This document shows positions 17,379 through 26,690 of a stretch of 35,066 nt of DNA, piece after piece. The notes below the pieces were generated by a model. That model was not told where the DNA came from. It searched no databases and saw only the letters and a program-made list of their open reading frames with translations. The stretch comes from an uncultured Methanosarcinales archaeon (GTDB lineage Archaea > Halobacteriota > Methanosarcinia > Methanotrichales > Methanotrichaceae), in the NCBI GenBank assembly GCA_903871465.1, contig CAIQHB010000058.1, positions 1 to 35,066 of the forward strand. The letters run 5' to 3'. The position numbers were made by a program, and so were the translations under genes. Position 1 is the first letter of the stretch; every line of letters starts with the position of its first letter.

Positions 17379-17963
17379 ATGCTGGAAAGGCTCAAGAAAT
17401 CATTGCTGGAGGCTCCCATATTCAAGCGGGGCAGCTACAACTACTTCATACATCCCATCACAGACGGCGTGCCCGAGGTCAGGCCGGACCTTATCCGGGA
17501 GGTTACAGCCAACATCGTGCGCATTGCCGACCTGGAGGTGGACAAAATTGTGACCGTTGAGGCTATGGGAATTCCTATCGGCATTGGCCTCTCCATTATC
17601 ACCGATATTCCCCTGGTGATAATACGCAAACGTAAATACGGACTTCCCGGCGAGATCGAAATCAGCCAGAAGACCGGCTACTCCAAATCGCAGCTCTTTC
17701 TAAACGGAATAGAAAAAGGCGATCGGGTCATCGTGGTGGACGATGTGATCAGCACAGGTGGAACTCTTCTCGCCACGCTGGAATCCCTCAAGATCGCTGG
17801 GGCGACAGTTGTCGATGTGGTAATAGTGGTGCAGCGAGGAGACGGTGTGGAGAGACTGAAGTCCAAGGGTTATGCCGTCAAGACCATGGTCCTGGTCGAG
17901 GTGGATGAGAGCCGGGTGACCAAGGTCATGGAATCCCATAATGATCGCCGCCGGGACGCTTGA
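17379..17963 (+). CDS. hpt: Hypoxanthine/guanine phosphoribosyltransferase
   Basis: This enzyme joins hypoxanthine or guanine to PRPP to give IMP or GMP in purine salvage. The 194-residue protein begins MLERLKKSLLEAPIFKRG and contains FIHPITDGVPEV, both typical of archaeal Hpt. The PRPP-binding loop VIVVDDVISTGGTL is at 117-130. The family is related in fold to PyrE and to adenine PRTases, but the N-terminal sequence favours the archaeal hypoxanthine/guanine enzyme. The DUF357 gene starts 18 bases later and is probably co-transcribed. Confidence 0.88.
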   Translation: MLERLKKSLLEAPIFKRGSYNYFIHPITDGVPEVRPDLIREVTANIVRIADLEVDKIVTVEAMGIPIGIGLSIITDIPLVIIRKRKYGLPGEIEISQKTGYSKSQLFLNGIEKGDRVIVVDDVISTGGTLLATLESLKIAGATVVDVVIVVQRGDGVERLKSKGYAVKTMVLVEVDESRVTKVMESHNDRRRDA

Positions 17964-17981
17964 AATGAGCTGTGCCGGGGC

Positions 17982-18251
17982 ATGAGCCCAAAAGAGACCG
18001 ATATGGATCCGGAAAAGAGTCTGGAAGAAGATCTGCAGATGGAGACATTGAAATGGCTGAAGAAAGCAGAAGAGCTCTATTGCCAAATATCCGGTGATGA
18101 GCATTTCCTGGACAACGTCTCTGCCTACATTCGCGACTCCCATTATTTCCTGGAAAAAAAGGATCTCATCAGAGCCTTCGAAGCTGTGATTTGGGCCTGG
18201 GCCTGGATGGAGATAGGCCTGGAGAAGGAGATGCTAAAGCAGAGAGAATGA
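17982..18251 (+). CDS. DUF357 family protein
   Basis: The 89-residue alpha-helical protein matches the archaeal DUF357 pattern, with YIRDSHYFLEKKDLIRAFEA and a Trp-rich AVIWAWAWMEIG. It is small, soluble and conserved in euryarchaea, but its function is unknown. A second ATG at 18003 is possible. It directly follows hpt, so the two are probably one operon. Confidence 0.8.
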   Translation: MSPKETDMDPEKSLEEDLQMETLKWLKKAEELYCQISGDEHFLDNVSAYIRDSHYFLEKKDLIRAFEAVIWAWAWMEIGLEKEMLKQRE

Positions 18252-18345
18252 GAGGCAAGCGAGTATTAGCAGAGATGTCAGGCTTTATCTATCTATTAGA
18301 ATTATAGAAAATCAAGAATTTTAACAATCAGTAACTTTAGGTTAG

Positions 18346-18355
18346 TATTATATAC
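18346..18355 (+). promoter_or_regulatory. TATA box of metalloprotein gene
   Basis: TATTATATAC is centred about 30 bases before the ATG at 18381, indicating a very short or absent leader. Confidence 0.45.
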
Positions 18356-18380
18356 TTAGACTTAACAACACGGAATTAGA

Positions 18381-18881
18381 ATGAGGATTGATTACGGATC
18401 CCGGTTGGATGAAGCAAAGTCCCTGGCGGACATTTTCGAAGTTGTCAAATCACTGGTACTGAACAGCACAGGTAAGTGCAGAGGAGGGTTGATGCTAGGC
18501 ATGGCTAACCTGGGCAACCATCCCCAGGGATTCTTCGGCGGCTTCTTCACCACAGGATCAAATGTCATCGTCCTGAATAAGATTCCGCTGCAAAGGATCA
18601 AGGAAACTAGGCCCGAGCTCTATAAGCCCTATGTCTTTCATGTGCTGCTGCATGAGTATATCCACTCCCTGGGTTACCTGGATGAAGCGATAGTTCGCTC
18701 CAAGGTTCATCATATCACAAAAGAGGCTCTCGGAGAAGAGCACCTGGCCACTCAAATGGCTGCCAATACGGTAGGCTTCATTAAGCACCTGGCTTATCCC
18801 GATGTATCCTGGAAGCCGGACGATACCGGACTCGAACTGGTGGAAGGATTCGATAGGTCGAGCGTCTCGTATATCGCTTAA
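18381..18881 (+). CDS. Putative zinc metalloprotease-like protein (HEXXH)
   Basis: The 166-residue protein carries HEYIH at 91-95 within VLLHEYIHSLGYLDE, a zinc-metalloprotease signature. Its two His would bind metal and Glu92 would be the catalytic base. The third ligand could be a later Glu or His, such as in LGEEHLATQ. There is no signal peptide or membrane span, so it should act in the cytoplasm. The start has its own promoter. The substrate is unknown, and it could be a non-peptidase metalloprotein. Confidence 0.65.
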   Translation: MRIDYGSRLDEAKSLADIFEVVKSLVLNSTGKCRGGLMLGMANLGNHPQGFFGGFFTTGSNVIVLNKIPLQRIKETRPELYKPYVFHVLLHEYIHSLGYLDEAIVRSKVHHITKEALGEEHLATQMAANTVGFIKHLAYPDVSWKPDDTGLELVEGFDRSSVSYIA

Positions 18882-18908
18882 TACTTCCAGGTAAGAGTCG
18901 AACGCAGA

Positions 18909-19478
18909 TCATAATATTAGAAAGAACAATGCGGCGACGACTGGAACGGCGAGATTGTCATCAACTGGCAAGGTCAACCCTTCCACAATTGCGGTGAGAG
19001 CGGCTAGCGCAACTCCAACCCAACCTACAAACAGACAGACGGGAAGGGAAAAGACGAAGAAGGCGAGAGAGCCTTCAACCGTCTTGCATCTATTATAGGG
19101 AAGCGGATGGCAAGCTCTGACTCCAAAGACCGTGGCCGCGGAATCACCCAGGGCAAGAGTCAAAATTGCGGCTGCGATTTCATTGGAGGCGCCAAGAAAT
19201 AAAGCGGCCAGCAGGGTCCCTACAACATACCAGAAGGCTCCATAGCCGGGAAATCTGACATTCTCTCTTTCGAATGTCTCCTCAAACCAGTCGGCGACCG
19301 GAATTTTTCGACCCTGTACTCTCCACACAACCATAATTGATCCCAAGAGGAGCAGAAGACTCAAGAGAATAATCAAATTTTTGCGGCCGGAGTAAAATAG
19401 AACCGATATCAAAAATAGGCCAAAAAACGAATGCAAGAGCTTCCTTCTGAGCTCAAAATCAAATGCCGTTCTTTTCAT
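18909..19478 (-). CDS. Polyprenol/diacylglycerol kinase-like membrane protein
   Basis: The 189-residue protein has about six hydrophobic spans and the conserved features of the CTP-dependent dolichol kinase / DGK1 / SEC59 group: RRKLLHSFFG near the start, FPGYGAFWYVVG, ALGDSAATVFG, KTVEGSLAFF and EGLTLPVDDNLAVP. These proteins phosphorylate membrane lipids such as polyprenols, so a role in lipid-carrier recycling for glycosylation or in isoprenoid lipid salvage is plausible. It lies 177 bases after the DUF362 membrane gene on the same strand. Confidence 0.75.
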   Translation of the reverse strand: MKRTAFDFELRRKLLHSFFGLFLISVLFYSGRKNLIILLSLLLLLGSIMVVWRVQGRKIPVADWFEETFERENVRFPGYGAFWYVVGTLLAALFLGASNEIAAAILTLALGDSAATVFGVRACHPLPYNRCKTVEGSLAFFVFSLPVCLFVGWVGVALAALTAIVEGLTLPVDDNLAVPVVAALFFLIL

Positions 19479-19655
19479 GAAAACTCAGCCTTCAACGCCC
19501 TCGATCTTTCCAAATGGGCCACCCCGGACGTATACCCAATTAAATGCCGGGGGGAGATACCTTTGCAACCCTCCTATGTTATCCTTGTCTTCAGCCTATG
19601 GGATCAGTAGAAGCAAAAAGGTTGGGAGGGGATGGCAAATCAATTTGCTTTATAT

Positions 19656-21923
19656 TCATGAACCATTCAACCCCGCCCTCTTGGGCAGCAGGTATCTCTC
19701 CTTGTATTTCCCCAGATCTATGCCCAAGAGATAAATCAATCCATGAATAGTCCAGGTATTTATAGGCCAACTTAGCGCAATGAAAATTGCAAGAGGTTCC
19801 ATGAAGTGATAATGCCATAGCCCCGCCATAGAGCCGATCAATTCCATGTACCCCCCAACAACAAGGCCGACTACCATAATGGAAGCATTCCATTCAATCG
19901 AATGTCTCCAGGAATAAACTAGACCTATTACTGCCATGACACCATACATCTCCAGAACCTCTCTTCCACAGATCGCCAGATACCCTTCCCAATAGAAGAA
20001 AAGGGCAAAGACTATGAAAGTGATGACAAAAGGCAAGATGCTCCAGCCCTGCATATTTTTGAATATGCCAAGGCCTGGAAGCCATTTCATGGAGAGATCC
20101 GATAGCTGCAGAATGACAACCATCATCAGAATCCATCCCGAAACGACGAAGAGAGATACATCCGGGCTCCCGGAATAAGCGAGCAGCCCGGCGGAAACGT
20201 TGGTATGCTCGACAACGACAGAGACAAGCGCGGAGGAAAGCACCAGAGCGGCCAGGTTTTTTGTTTTCATCCTTGCTGCCGCCACCAGGGCTACTGCGAT
20301 GGCCGCCAGGTAGCTCAGTTCAAATAAAAGACTGGAATGCCGGATGTATCCATCTGAATAGTAGCCCGACCCAGATGCCAGGGCTACTAGAAGCACTATT
20401 GCGATATTGGTCTTTCTCCTGGCAATATCCTGCTCTGTATCCTTGAGGTCTTTAAGATTCAGGTAAACGATATCATTCATCAGCTTGAGAAGGGCGGGAG
20501 TCAGGTAACAAAATACCGGCATGCGGCTCAGATCATACAGGAAGAAGTCTGCGCCGATGTTGAATAGGGTCTCCCAGCCGGGCAGCTTCATGAGAAGTTC
20601 GATCCCCCATTCGTAAAAATCCTTGACCGATGGATCAGGACGGTCCCAGTTTCCGTCTTTTCCTCCCGGATGGCTGTAGGGCAATCGGTCGAGATCAAAC
20701 TTTGCTCTGGCATTGCCAAGGCCGGATTCCTGGGCTATTTTTAAATGAACCACGTTCATTGGATCGTAGCCCATAATTTGGCAGGCAATAGAGTCGGCCA
20801 TGACCACATCATTGGAAGCGATGATGGTCTCGAAGGATAGCGGTCTTGTGGACAGGGGTCCTACGGCTTCTCCGCCAATGCTGCCGTCAATCACCACAAG
20901 GCTGGGTGTGAAAGCATGATTCACCTCATAGATGGTCTGTTCGATGCCCTTGCGGTGATACTTCGCCTTGTCCACATCCGGGAAGGTTCCGTACATATTC
21001 TTCATGCCCAAAGTGACTCCGGTAAGAAGATGGGTCTTCATGGTTGGAACGGAGATTATTACATCGGCATTGATGCATTCCATAGAGACCTTCTCGATGC
21101 CCAAGACGCTGTCTTTTCCGAAGTCGAAGTTCACAATCTTTGTCTCAGAGAGGTTCATGAGACGAACTCCTTTCTCTTTAGCCCAATCCACCCAACCGGA
21201 ATCCTTGGCCGCCTGCCAGAACTTGGTCCAGATCATATCGGCGTCTGCCAAAATAGGCTCTCCGCCTGCGGATCGGATCAAATCCACCAGCTCACCTGCT
21301 ACAATGGTGCTGGTATAGGACCCTTTGATCTCAGGAACACCCCCACAGATGTTGACTTTGACCAGAACCTTGTCGCCGTTTTTCACGAACTTGCCGATGC
21401 CGCCCAAGGCGTTTATGGCATCTTGCACGCATTTTTTGGGGTCATTTCCCCTGATGACGGCATATATTGATCGAGCAATCTCGTGCTTTCTTTCGGCGCT
21501 TCCATCGGCACTGGGTTCATCGATTTTTGTTCGGATCCTGTTTTTGCTCTTGACACTGGAATATGTATAGGTCTCTTTGGAGAAGCGTCTCTTCTTCTCA
21601 ATGAGAAGGGCTGATGCGTATCCGGCAAAGATCCATACAGGGTAGAGCAGAAACAAAAAAGCCTCAATTATCGCAGGAATATCTGAATTTCTGATGCCGG
21701 TGAGGTTAGTATGTAACATAAATTCAGAAGCCCTTCCTGAGAAGAATGGGAACGGGCAGCGAATTAGGTCTGTACATAGAAGGGCGCTGAAGATGATGAA
21801 CATCAAAGCAATCGCAATTCCCACTACGATCTTGGCGTGCCTGCTCCAATCAAGCCTTCTACCTAAAAAGTAAATGGCAAGGCCGGAAAGAAAAAGCAGA
21901 GGAGGATCTATCAGGAAACTCAT
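19656..21923 (-). CDS. DUF362 domain between two membrane regions
   Basis: The 755-residue protein has three parts. The N-terminal part (about 1-115) has three membrane spans. The soluble DUF362 domain (about 155-450) includes KVLVKVNICGG, ISVPTMKTHLLTGVTLGMKN and ASNDVVMADSIACQIMGYDP. The C-terminal part (about 510-740) has about seven membrane spans and ends with a conserved-looking stretch, ELIGSMAGLWHYHF. DUF362 is usually a free-standing or ferredoxin-linked domain of unknown function, and I see no Fe-S Cys cluster here. The C-terminal part faintly recalls carotenoid-biosynthesis membrane proteins, but this is uncertain. The arrangement suggests a membrane enzyme with a soluble catalytic module, possibly linked to the lipid-kinase-like gene downstream. 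Confidence 0.7.
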   Translation of the reverse strand: MSFLIDPPLLFLSGLAIYFLGRRLDWSRHAKIVVGIAIALMFIIFSALLCTDLIRCPFPFFSGRASEFMLHTNLTGIRNSDIPAIIEAFLFLLYPVWIFAGYASALLIEKKRRFSKETYTYSSVKSKNRIRTKIDEPSADGSAERKHEIARSIYAVIRGNDPKKCVQDAINALGGIGKFVKNGDKVLVKVNICGGVPEIKGSYTSTIVAGELVDLIRSAGGEPILADADMIWTKFWQAAKDSGWVDWAKEKGVRLMNLSETKIVNFDFGKDSVLGIEKVSMECINADVIISVPTMKTHLLTGVTLGMKNMYGTFPDVDKAKYHRKGIEQTIYEVNHAFTPSLVVIDGSIGGEAVGPLSTRPLSFETIIASNDVVMADSIACQIMGYDPMNVVHLKIAQESGLGNARAKFDLDRLPYSHPGGKDGNWDRPDPSVKDFYEWGIELLMKLPGWETLFNIGADFFLYDLSRMPVFCYLTPALLKLMNDIVYLNLKDLKDTEQDIARRKTNIAIVLLVALASGSGYYSDGYIRHSSLLFELSYLAAIAVALVAAARMKTKNLAALVLSSALVSVVVEHTNVSAGLLAYSGSPDVSLFVVSGWILMMVVILQLSDLSMKWLPGLGIFKNMQGWSILPFVITFIVFALFFYWEGYLAICGREVLEMYGVMAVIGLVYSWRHSIEWNASIMVVGLVVGGYMELIGSMAGLWHYHFMEPLAIFIALSWPINTWTIHGLIYLLGIDLGKYKERYLLPKRAGLNGS

Positions 21924-22194
21924 AGTCGAACCTCAATTTTGTGATCCCTCATTACGCGCTATTGAGGCGATCCTAAATAGAAATAGGGCTTAAAATATTT
22001 AATCTTATCTTAATCCGGGAATGAGAGGCGGGAAATGCCAAGTTGAGCAAGGCAGTCAGTTTCATGCGCCTATGAATATTATTTACACTATTTAAAATAA
22101 TAGTAGTTATTAAACATTGATTAGAATAATTTGATAATGCAGGAATGCATCTTAACACCTGAAATGATCGATCTTGCTCCTGAATTGGCAACCA

Positions 22195-22458
22195 TCAAAA
22201 GCGCGATCGTTCCTCCTTCCTCTCGGCCAGATACGCCTTAGCCACCTTAGGGTCCGTCGCCAGGTCATTTATTCTTTGCTCCGACATCTCCCAAATCATA
22301 TCATCCAATTCAATCTCTTCATCTCTCTTCTGCCACCAGGAGAGGCAGATCGTCGCCGCCAGCTCGCAGGCGTCCTCATCAGACATATGGAGAGATGCAC
22401 AGAACGCCTCACCCACGCATGCGCCCGCAGGTGCTCTGGTACAATAATCACAGGTCAT
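22195..22458 (-). CDS. Small Cys-rich hypothetical protein
   Basis: The 87-residue product starts MTCDYCTRAPAGACVGEAFC, with Cys at 3, 6, 14, 20 and 31; this could be a small metal-binding or zinc-ribbon-like domain. The rest is acidic and helical, ending EERSRF. AGGAG lies about five bases before the ATG, which supports the gene. It is divergent from the thermosome gene. The family is not recognised. Confidence 0.6.
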   Translation of the reverse strand: MTCDYCTRAPAGACVGEAFCASLHMSDEDACELAATICLSWWQKRDEEIELDDMIWEMSEQRINDLATDPKVAKAYLAERKEERSRF

Positions 22459-22787
22459 TATCGGCTCCTAAACTCCAAAAAGCTGCTCTCTTTAAATATT
22501 TTCTTATCGGCATTGGCTTCATCCCCGATTTGGGACGGTCGTTTAATAGAATGTATTAAGCTATATCGATTCCCAGCTATATAAGTACATTACATAAACT
22601 AAAAAGTTCCAAAGATAAAGTTTTCAATCCATCTTCGCGCATTTGGGTTCAAGTTGCCGGCATTCTGACATATCCCTGTTTTTCAATCTTTGAAAATCAA
22701 AGCTAGTAGTATGTATTTATATAGAACCTCAAACATTGGTTAGCTATAAGAATTGAATCGCAATTGAATCGCTATTGAGGTAATTAA
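22459..22787. other. AT-rich upstream region of thermosome gene
   Basis: There is no gene. It holds the promoters of the Cys-rich gene (minus) and the thermosome gene (plus), including the palindrome and TATA box listed separately. Confidence 0.4.
22688..22724 (+). promoter_or_regulatory. Thermosome promoter with palindromic operator candidate
   Basis: CTTTGA-AAA-TCAAAG (22688-22702) is a perfect 6-3-6 palindrome, 13 bases before the TATA box TTTATATAG (22716-22724). A transcription factor that controls the chaperonin, for example a heat-shock regulator, could bind there. The leader before the TTG start would be about 40 bases. The sequence shows only the symmetry and position; regulation is inferred. 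Confidence 0.45.
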
Positions 22788-24431
22788 TTGGCAGGACAAT
22801 TTAACGGGAGCCCTATTTACATACTTAGGGAAGGCAGCCAGAGAACTGCTGGAAGAGAGGCACAAAGATCGAATATCATGGCCGCCAAGGCCGTGGCTGG
22901 TGCCGTAAGAACCACTCTTGGCCCCAAGGGCATGGACAAGATGCTGGTAGACACCATGGGAGACGTGGTAATAACCAATGACGGCGTCACCATCCTCAAG
23001 GAAATGGATATTGAGCACCCTGCCGCCAAGATGATGGTGGAGATTGCCAAGACTCAGGACACCGAGGTTGGAGATGGAACTACCACTGCGGTGGTCCTCG
23101 CCGGAGAGCTTCTCAAGCAGGCCGAAGAGCTGCTGGAACAAGAGATCCATCCTACAGTTATCGCAGCAGGCTATAGGGCTGCAGCCGAAAAGTCCATGGA
23201 GATCCTGCAGACCTTGGCAGTAAAGGTCACCGTAAAGGATGAAGACCTTCTAAGGAAGATAGCCATCACAGCTATGACCGGCAAGGGCTCTCAAGCTGCC
23301 CGGGATGATCTGGCAACTATTGCCGTCAATGCCATCAAAGCAGTTGTGGATGAAGATGGATCTGTCGACACCGACAACATAACAGTGGAGAAGAAAGTCG
23401 GCGGAAGCATAGGCGACTCGGTTCTCATTAGCGGTGTGGTTATCGACAAGGATAGACTCCATCCCAGCATGCCGAAGAAGGTCATCGATGCCAAGATCGC
23501 TCTGCTTAATGCGGCTGTGGAGATTGAGAAGACCGAGGTCGATGCCAAGATTCAGATCACCTCCCCTGATCAACTTCAGGCATTCCTGGACCAGGAGGAG
23601 ACTATGCTCAAGGGCATGGTTGATAAGATTGCAGCCTCCGGTGCGAATGTGCTATTCGTCCAGAAGGGCATAGACGACCTGGCTCAGCACTATCTGGCCA
23701 AGGCCGGCATCTATACCGTGCGCCGCGTCAAGAAAAGCGACATGGAGAAGCTCGCCCGTGCCACAGGCGCAAGGGTTGTCACCAGCATCCATGAGATCTC
23801 CAACGAGGACCTGGGAAAGGCAGGTCTTGTCGAGGAGAGAAAGGTCTCAGATGAGAAGATGACCTTTGTGGAAGAGTGCCACAATCCCAAGTCAGTCTCC
23901 ATAATCCTGCGTGGCGGAACCGAGCACGTGGTCGATGAGCTGGACCGAGCCATGGAGGACGCCCTCCGGGTTGTGGGAGTAGCCGTCGAGGATAAGATGC
24001 TTGTCGCCGGCGGAGGAGCACCGGAAGTAGAGCTGGCTCTGAGGCTGCGAGCTTATGCCTCAACCGTGGGAGGCCGCGAGCAGTTGGCCATTGAATCCTT
24101 TGCAGATGCCATGGAGATCATACCCAAGACCCTGGCCGAGAATGCCGGCTTGGATCAGATCGATACACTCGTATCTCTGCGCAGCCAGCATGAGAAGGGT
24201 GTGAAGACTGCAGGTCTTGATATGGATACCGGCAAGCCTGTTGACATGCTGAAGCTGGGAGTGGTCGAGCCATTGAGAGTAAAGACCCAGGCCATCAATT
24301 CTGCAGCAGAAGCCGCAGTCATGATTCTGCGCATTGACGACGTCATCGCATCCAAGTCCGGAGGACCGGGCGGCGCGGGCGGAATGCCCGGCGGTATGCC
24401 TGGCGGCATGGGCGGAGAGGACTTCGAATAG
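22788..24431 (+). CDS. Thermosome subunit (group II chaperonin)
   Basis: This is a subunit of the double-ring ATP-driven protein-folding chaperonin of archaea. At 547 residues it has full length. Nucleotide-binding motifs are TLGPKGMDK (43-51), NDGVTIL (64-70) and GDGTTT (95-100), and GGGAPEVEL lies near residue 405. The tail is the usual flexible Gly/Met repeat ([13 protein letters not shown]). The start is TTG, with GAGG about nine bases upstream. The gene is single with its own promoter. Its last codons and stop are part of a 56-base tandem duplication. Confidence 0.96.
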   Translation: MAGQFNGSPIYILREGSQRTAGREAQRSNIMAAKAVAGAVRTTLGPKGMDKMLVDTMGDVVITNDGVTILKEMDIEHPAAKMMVEIAKTQDTEVGDGTTTAVVLAGELLKQAEELLEQEIHPTVIAAGYRAAAEKSMEILQTLAVKVTVKDEDLLRKIAITAMTGKGSQAARDDLATIAVNAIKAVVDEDGSVDTDNITVEKKVGGSIGDSVLISGVVIDKDRLHPSMPKKVIDAKIALLNAAVEIEKTEVDAKIQITSPDQLQAFLDQEETMLKGMVDKIAASGANVLFVQKGIDDLAQHYLAKAGIYTVRRVKKSDMEKLARATGARVVTSIHEISNEDLGKAGLVEERKVSDEKMTFVEECHNPKSVSIILRGGTEHVVDELDRAMEDALRVVGVAVEDKMLVAGGGAPEVELALRLRAYASTVGGREQLAIESFADAMEIIPKTLAENAGLDQIDTLVSLRSQHEKGVKTAGLDMDTGKPVDMLKLGVVEPLRVKTQAINSAAEAAVMILRIDDVIASKSGGPGGAGGMPGGMPGGMGGEDFE

Positions 24432-24535
24432 GTCCTAACCGCTTTCTTTTTTATCTTTTTTTGGTCTAAACATAATAATTCGAATAGGTTCTAACCGCTG
24501 TCTTTTGTGTCTCTCTTAGTCAAGACATAATAATT
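24425..24535. repeat. 56-base tandem duplication over the thermosome stop
   Basis: Unit 1 (24425-24480) and unit 2 (24481-24535) both begin CGAATAGGT and end near CATAATAATT. They differ at several positions, so the duplication is not recent. Unit 1 contains the thermosome stop codon and a T-rich stretch that may act as terminator; unit 2 repeats it. Confidence 0.65.
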
Positions 24536-24583
24536 CGCTCAGAGACAAGATAGACTCTTGGAAGTATTGATAAGTTTGAGAAC

Positions 24584-24745
24584 ATGTTTATAATTGCCCG
24601 GAAGAACCGGGGTATCGAGGGGTGCCTGGAAGCTGGCAGGGACGATTACATATCCGAGCCTGTGAACCTGAATGAGTTGGCAAGAGTGGTGGAAAATATC
24701 AGGCATTTCAGGTCGACTTATAGCTACTTGTCAGCTAATACTTGA
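24584..24745 (+). pseudogene. Response-regulator receiver domain fragment
   Basis: The 53-codon frame reads NRGIEGCLEAGRDDYISEPV and then NLNELARVVENIRHF. This matches the C-terminal end of a REC domain (the usual LEAGADDYISKPV followed by a helix), with the conserved Lys replaced by Glu. The phosphoacceptor half is missing. It is most likely the remains of a two-component regulator cut off at its 5' end. Confidence 0.6.
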
Positions 24746-24758
24746 ATCAAGCAAAATA

Positions 24759-24779
24759 GAATCGATATGCCGTCGATTC
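24759..24779 (-). terminator. Hairpin terminator of PUA gene
   Basis: The 7-base arms GAATCGA (24759-24765) and TCGATTC (24773-24779) have a 7-base loop. On the minus strand the hairpin is followed by TATTTTG. It lies 32 bases beyond the PUA gene's stop. Confidence 0.45.
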
Positions 24780-24810
24780 CGGTCTTTGTAAGGCGGCCAA
24801 TGCCATTGAT

Positions 24811-25263
24811 TCAGTGCTCTGCCGCCTTTCTGGCCTGCACCGCCAGGCCCCGCTTGATCTGCAGCATCTCCTCGGGCGCGAGCACAGCCGTGCCTGTGGC
24901 CAGCAATCGATTTCCGGAGTCCACTACCAACACCTCTTCCCCAGCACGAATCTCGGGGTCTACGCTTAAGACGTGCTTGGCAAAGACGTTCCCGCCTTTG
25001 GCAACAAAGGGCGCGGCATCGTCCGAGGCCACGACTCTGAGCCGCGGGCTCTCGAATAGATCATGCAGCCTTTTGGCGCCCAACATACTTAGAGTCAAAA
25101 GGTTGTCACTGGCCCGAACTGTGGCAATCCTCTCCTTTCCGGTGTAGAGATATCTCAGCCGGCGCGTCTTGGAGAGGCTATAGGTTGTGTCATCGGGAAA
25201 TAGGGCGGCACCCGCTCCCCTGCCAAACTGGTAGTCGGCGATGATCCTGGCGCGCTTTAGCAT
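24811..25263 (-). CDS. Stand-alone PUA-domain protein, probable TgtA partner
   Basis: The 150-residue protein matches the C-terminal part of archaeal TgtA/ArcS. The first half (RIIADYQFGRGAGAALFPDD) aligns by eye with ArcS residues 453-470 (HADFHFGPGAGDALL). The second half is a PUA domain (GNVFAKHVLSVDPEIRAGEE then VLVVDSGNRLLATGTAVL). In many archaea this C-terminal module is fused to the TgtA catalytic domain; tgtA at 3067-4491 lacks it, so this gene probably supplies tRNA binding for the split enzyme. It lies 20 kb from tgtA and seems to be a single gene. Confidence 0.8.
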   Translation of the reverse strand: MLKRARIIADYQFGRGAGAALFPDDTTYSLSKTRRLRYLYTGKERIATVRASDNLLTLSMLGAKRLHDLFESPRLRVVASDDAAPFVAKGGNVFAKHVLSVDPEIRAGEEVLVVDSGNRLLATGTAVLAPEEMLQIKRGLAVQARKAAEH

Positions 25264-25445
25264 CCTTATGGCAATGAATGGAACTAATAAAGAGTTATGG
25301 TTGCAAGAGAGGGCAGGATTCAGTGGCTTAATCCCTGGTAGCTTCCGAGGAGAAGGACCCGGGAAAATCGGGCTTTCACCATAATCTATTTTGCCCTCCT
25401 CATTACATCTCCTCCAATCTCGCTAGTTCATACCGGTGATTTGAT

Positions 25446-26690
25446 TTGAAACCATTAAGTGTGGAAGATCCCCAAATCGCAGCCGCAATCCAGGCTGAGC
25501 TGGAGCGGCAGCGAAATAACATCATTCTGATTGCATCAGAGAACTTCGCAAGTAGAGCGGTCATGGAAGCCCAGGGCTGCATCATGACCAACAAGTATGC
25601 GGAAGGCTACCCAGGCAAACGCTACTACCGCGGCACCGGATGCGTAGACGTGGCTGAGGAGCTGGCACGCGAACGCTGCAAGAAGCTCTTTGGTGCTGAA
25701 CACGTGAACGTCCAGCCGCACAGCGGCACCCAGGCCAACATGGCCGCCTATTTCGCTGTGCTGAAACTCGGCGACACCATTATGGGCATGAATCTAGCCC
25801 ATGGCGGTCACCTCTCTCACGGCAGCCCGGTGAACTTCTCAGGAAAGATGTACAAGATTGTACCCTACAGCGTCTCACTGGAGACCGAGATGCTGGACTA
25901 CTCCGAGATGGCGGATATTGCCAGAAAGAACAAGCCCCAGCTCATTGTTGTTGGCGCTTCCAGCTATCCCAGAACCATCGATTTCAAAGTCGTCCGAGAG
26001 ATCGCAGATGAGGTAGGAGCCAAAGTTATGGCCGATATCGCCCATATTGCGGGCCTTTGTGCGGTGGGCGCGCATCCCTCACCTGTGCCCTACTCGGACA
26101 TAGTTACGACTACCACTCATAAGACCCTGCGCGGGCCTAGAGGCGCCCTCATCATGTGCAGAGAGGAGCTCGCGCCAGCCGTGGACCGCTCGGTTTTTCC
26201 CGGGACTCAAGGCGGGCCTTTCATGCATGCCATAGCCGCAAAAGCCGTGGCTTTCAAGGAAGCTCTGGCTCCGGAGTTCAAAGAATATCAGTTCCAGGTG
26301 GTCAAGAACGCCAAAGCTCTGGCGGAACGATTATTGGAAAATAGGTTCGAGCTGGTCTCGGGCGGCACTGACAACCATCTCATGCTGGTCAAACTGATCA
26401 AAGAAGGCATTACCGGCAAGGTTGCAGATGAGACTCTGGAGAGGGCAGGAATCACTCTCAACAAGAACATGATTCCATTCGACCCGGCCACTCCTTTTGT
26501 CACCAGCGGCATTCGCATCGGCACTCCAGCCATGACCACCCGGGGAATGCGTGAATCGCAGATGGTCCAGATCGCCGACATGATCACCACCGTGCTCCGC
26601 GATATCGAGAATGAGGAGACAATATCATCGGTGCGTTCAGAGGTCAGAGAGCTGTGCGACCAGTTCCCGCTGTATCTTGATATGGTGTGA
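25446..26690 (+). CDS. glyA: Serine hydroxymethyltransferase
   Basis: This PLP enzyme converts serine to glycine, passing the hydroxymethyl carbon to a tetrahydropterin. The 414 residues carry ASENFAS and [13 protein letters not shown] near the start and the PLP-binding Lys226 in [13 protein letters not shown]. The start is TTG. The stop overlaps the GTG of folD in GTGA, a sign of translational coupling. With FolD next, the carbon acceptor is probably tetrahydrofolate, although methanogens also use tetrahydromethanopterin or sarcinapterin; the sequence does not decide. Confidence 0.96.
   Translation: MKPLSVEDPQIAAAIQAELERQRNNIILIASENFASRAVMEAQGCIMTNKYAEGYPGKRYYRGTGCVDVAEELARERCKKLFGAEHVNVQPHSGTQANMAAYFAVLKLGDTIMGMNLAHGGHLSHGSPVNFSGKMYKIVPYSVSLETEMLDYSEMADIARKNKPQLIVVGASSYPRTIDFKVVREIADEVGAKVMADIAHIAGLCAVGAHPSPVPYSDIVTTTTHKTLRGPRGALIMCREELAPAVDRSVFPGTQGGPFMHAIAAKAVAFKEALAPEFKEYQFQVVKNAKALAERLLENRFELVSGGTDNHLMLVKLIKEGITGKVADETLERAGITLNKNMIPFDPATPFVTSGIRIGTPAMTTRGMRESQMVQIADMITTVLRDIENEETISSVRSEVRELCDQFPLYLDMV

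Noticed and set aside
24432-24535. CRISPR-like repeats
   Set aside because: Only two units in direct tandem with no spacer between them; this is a simple duplication.
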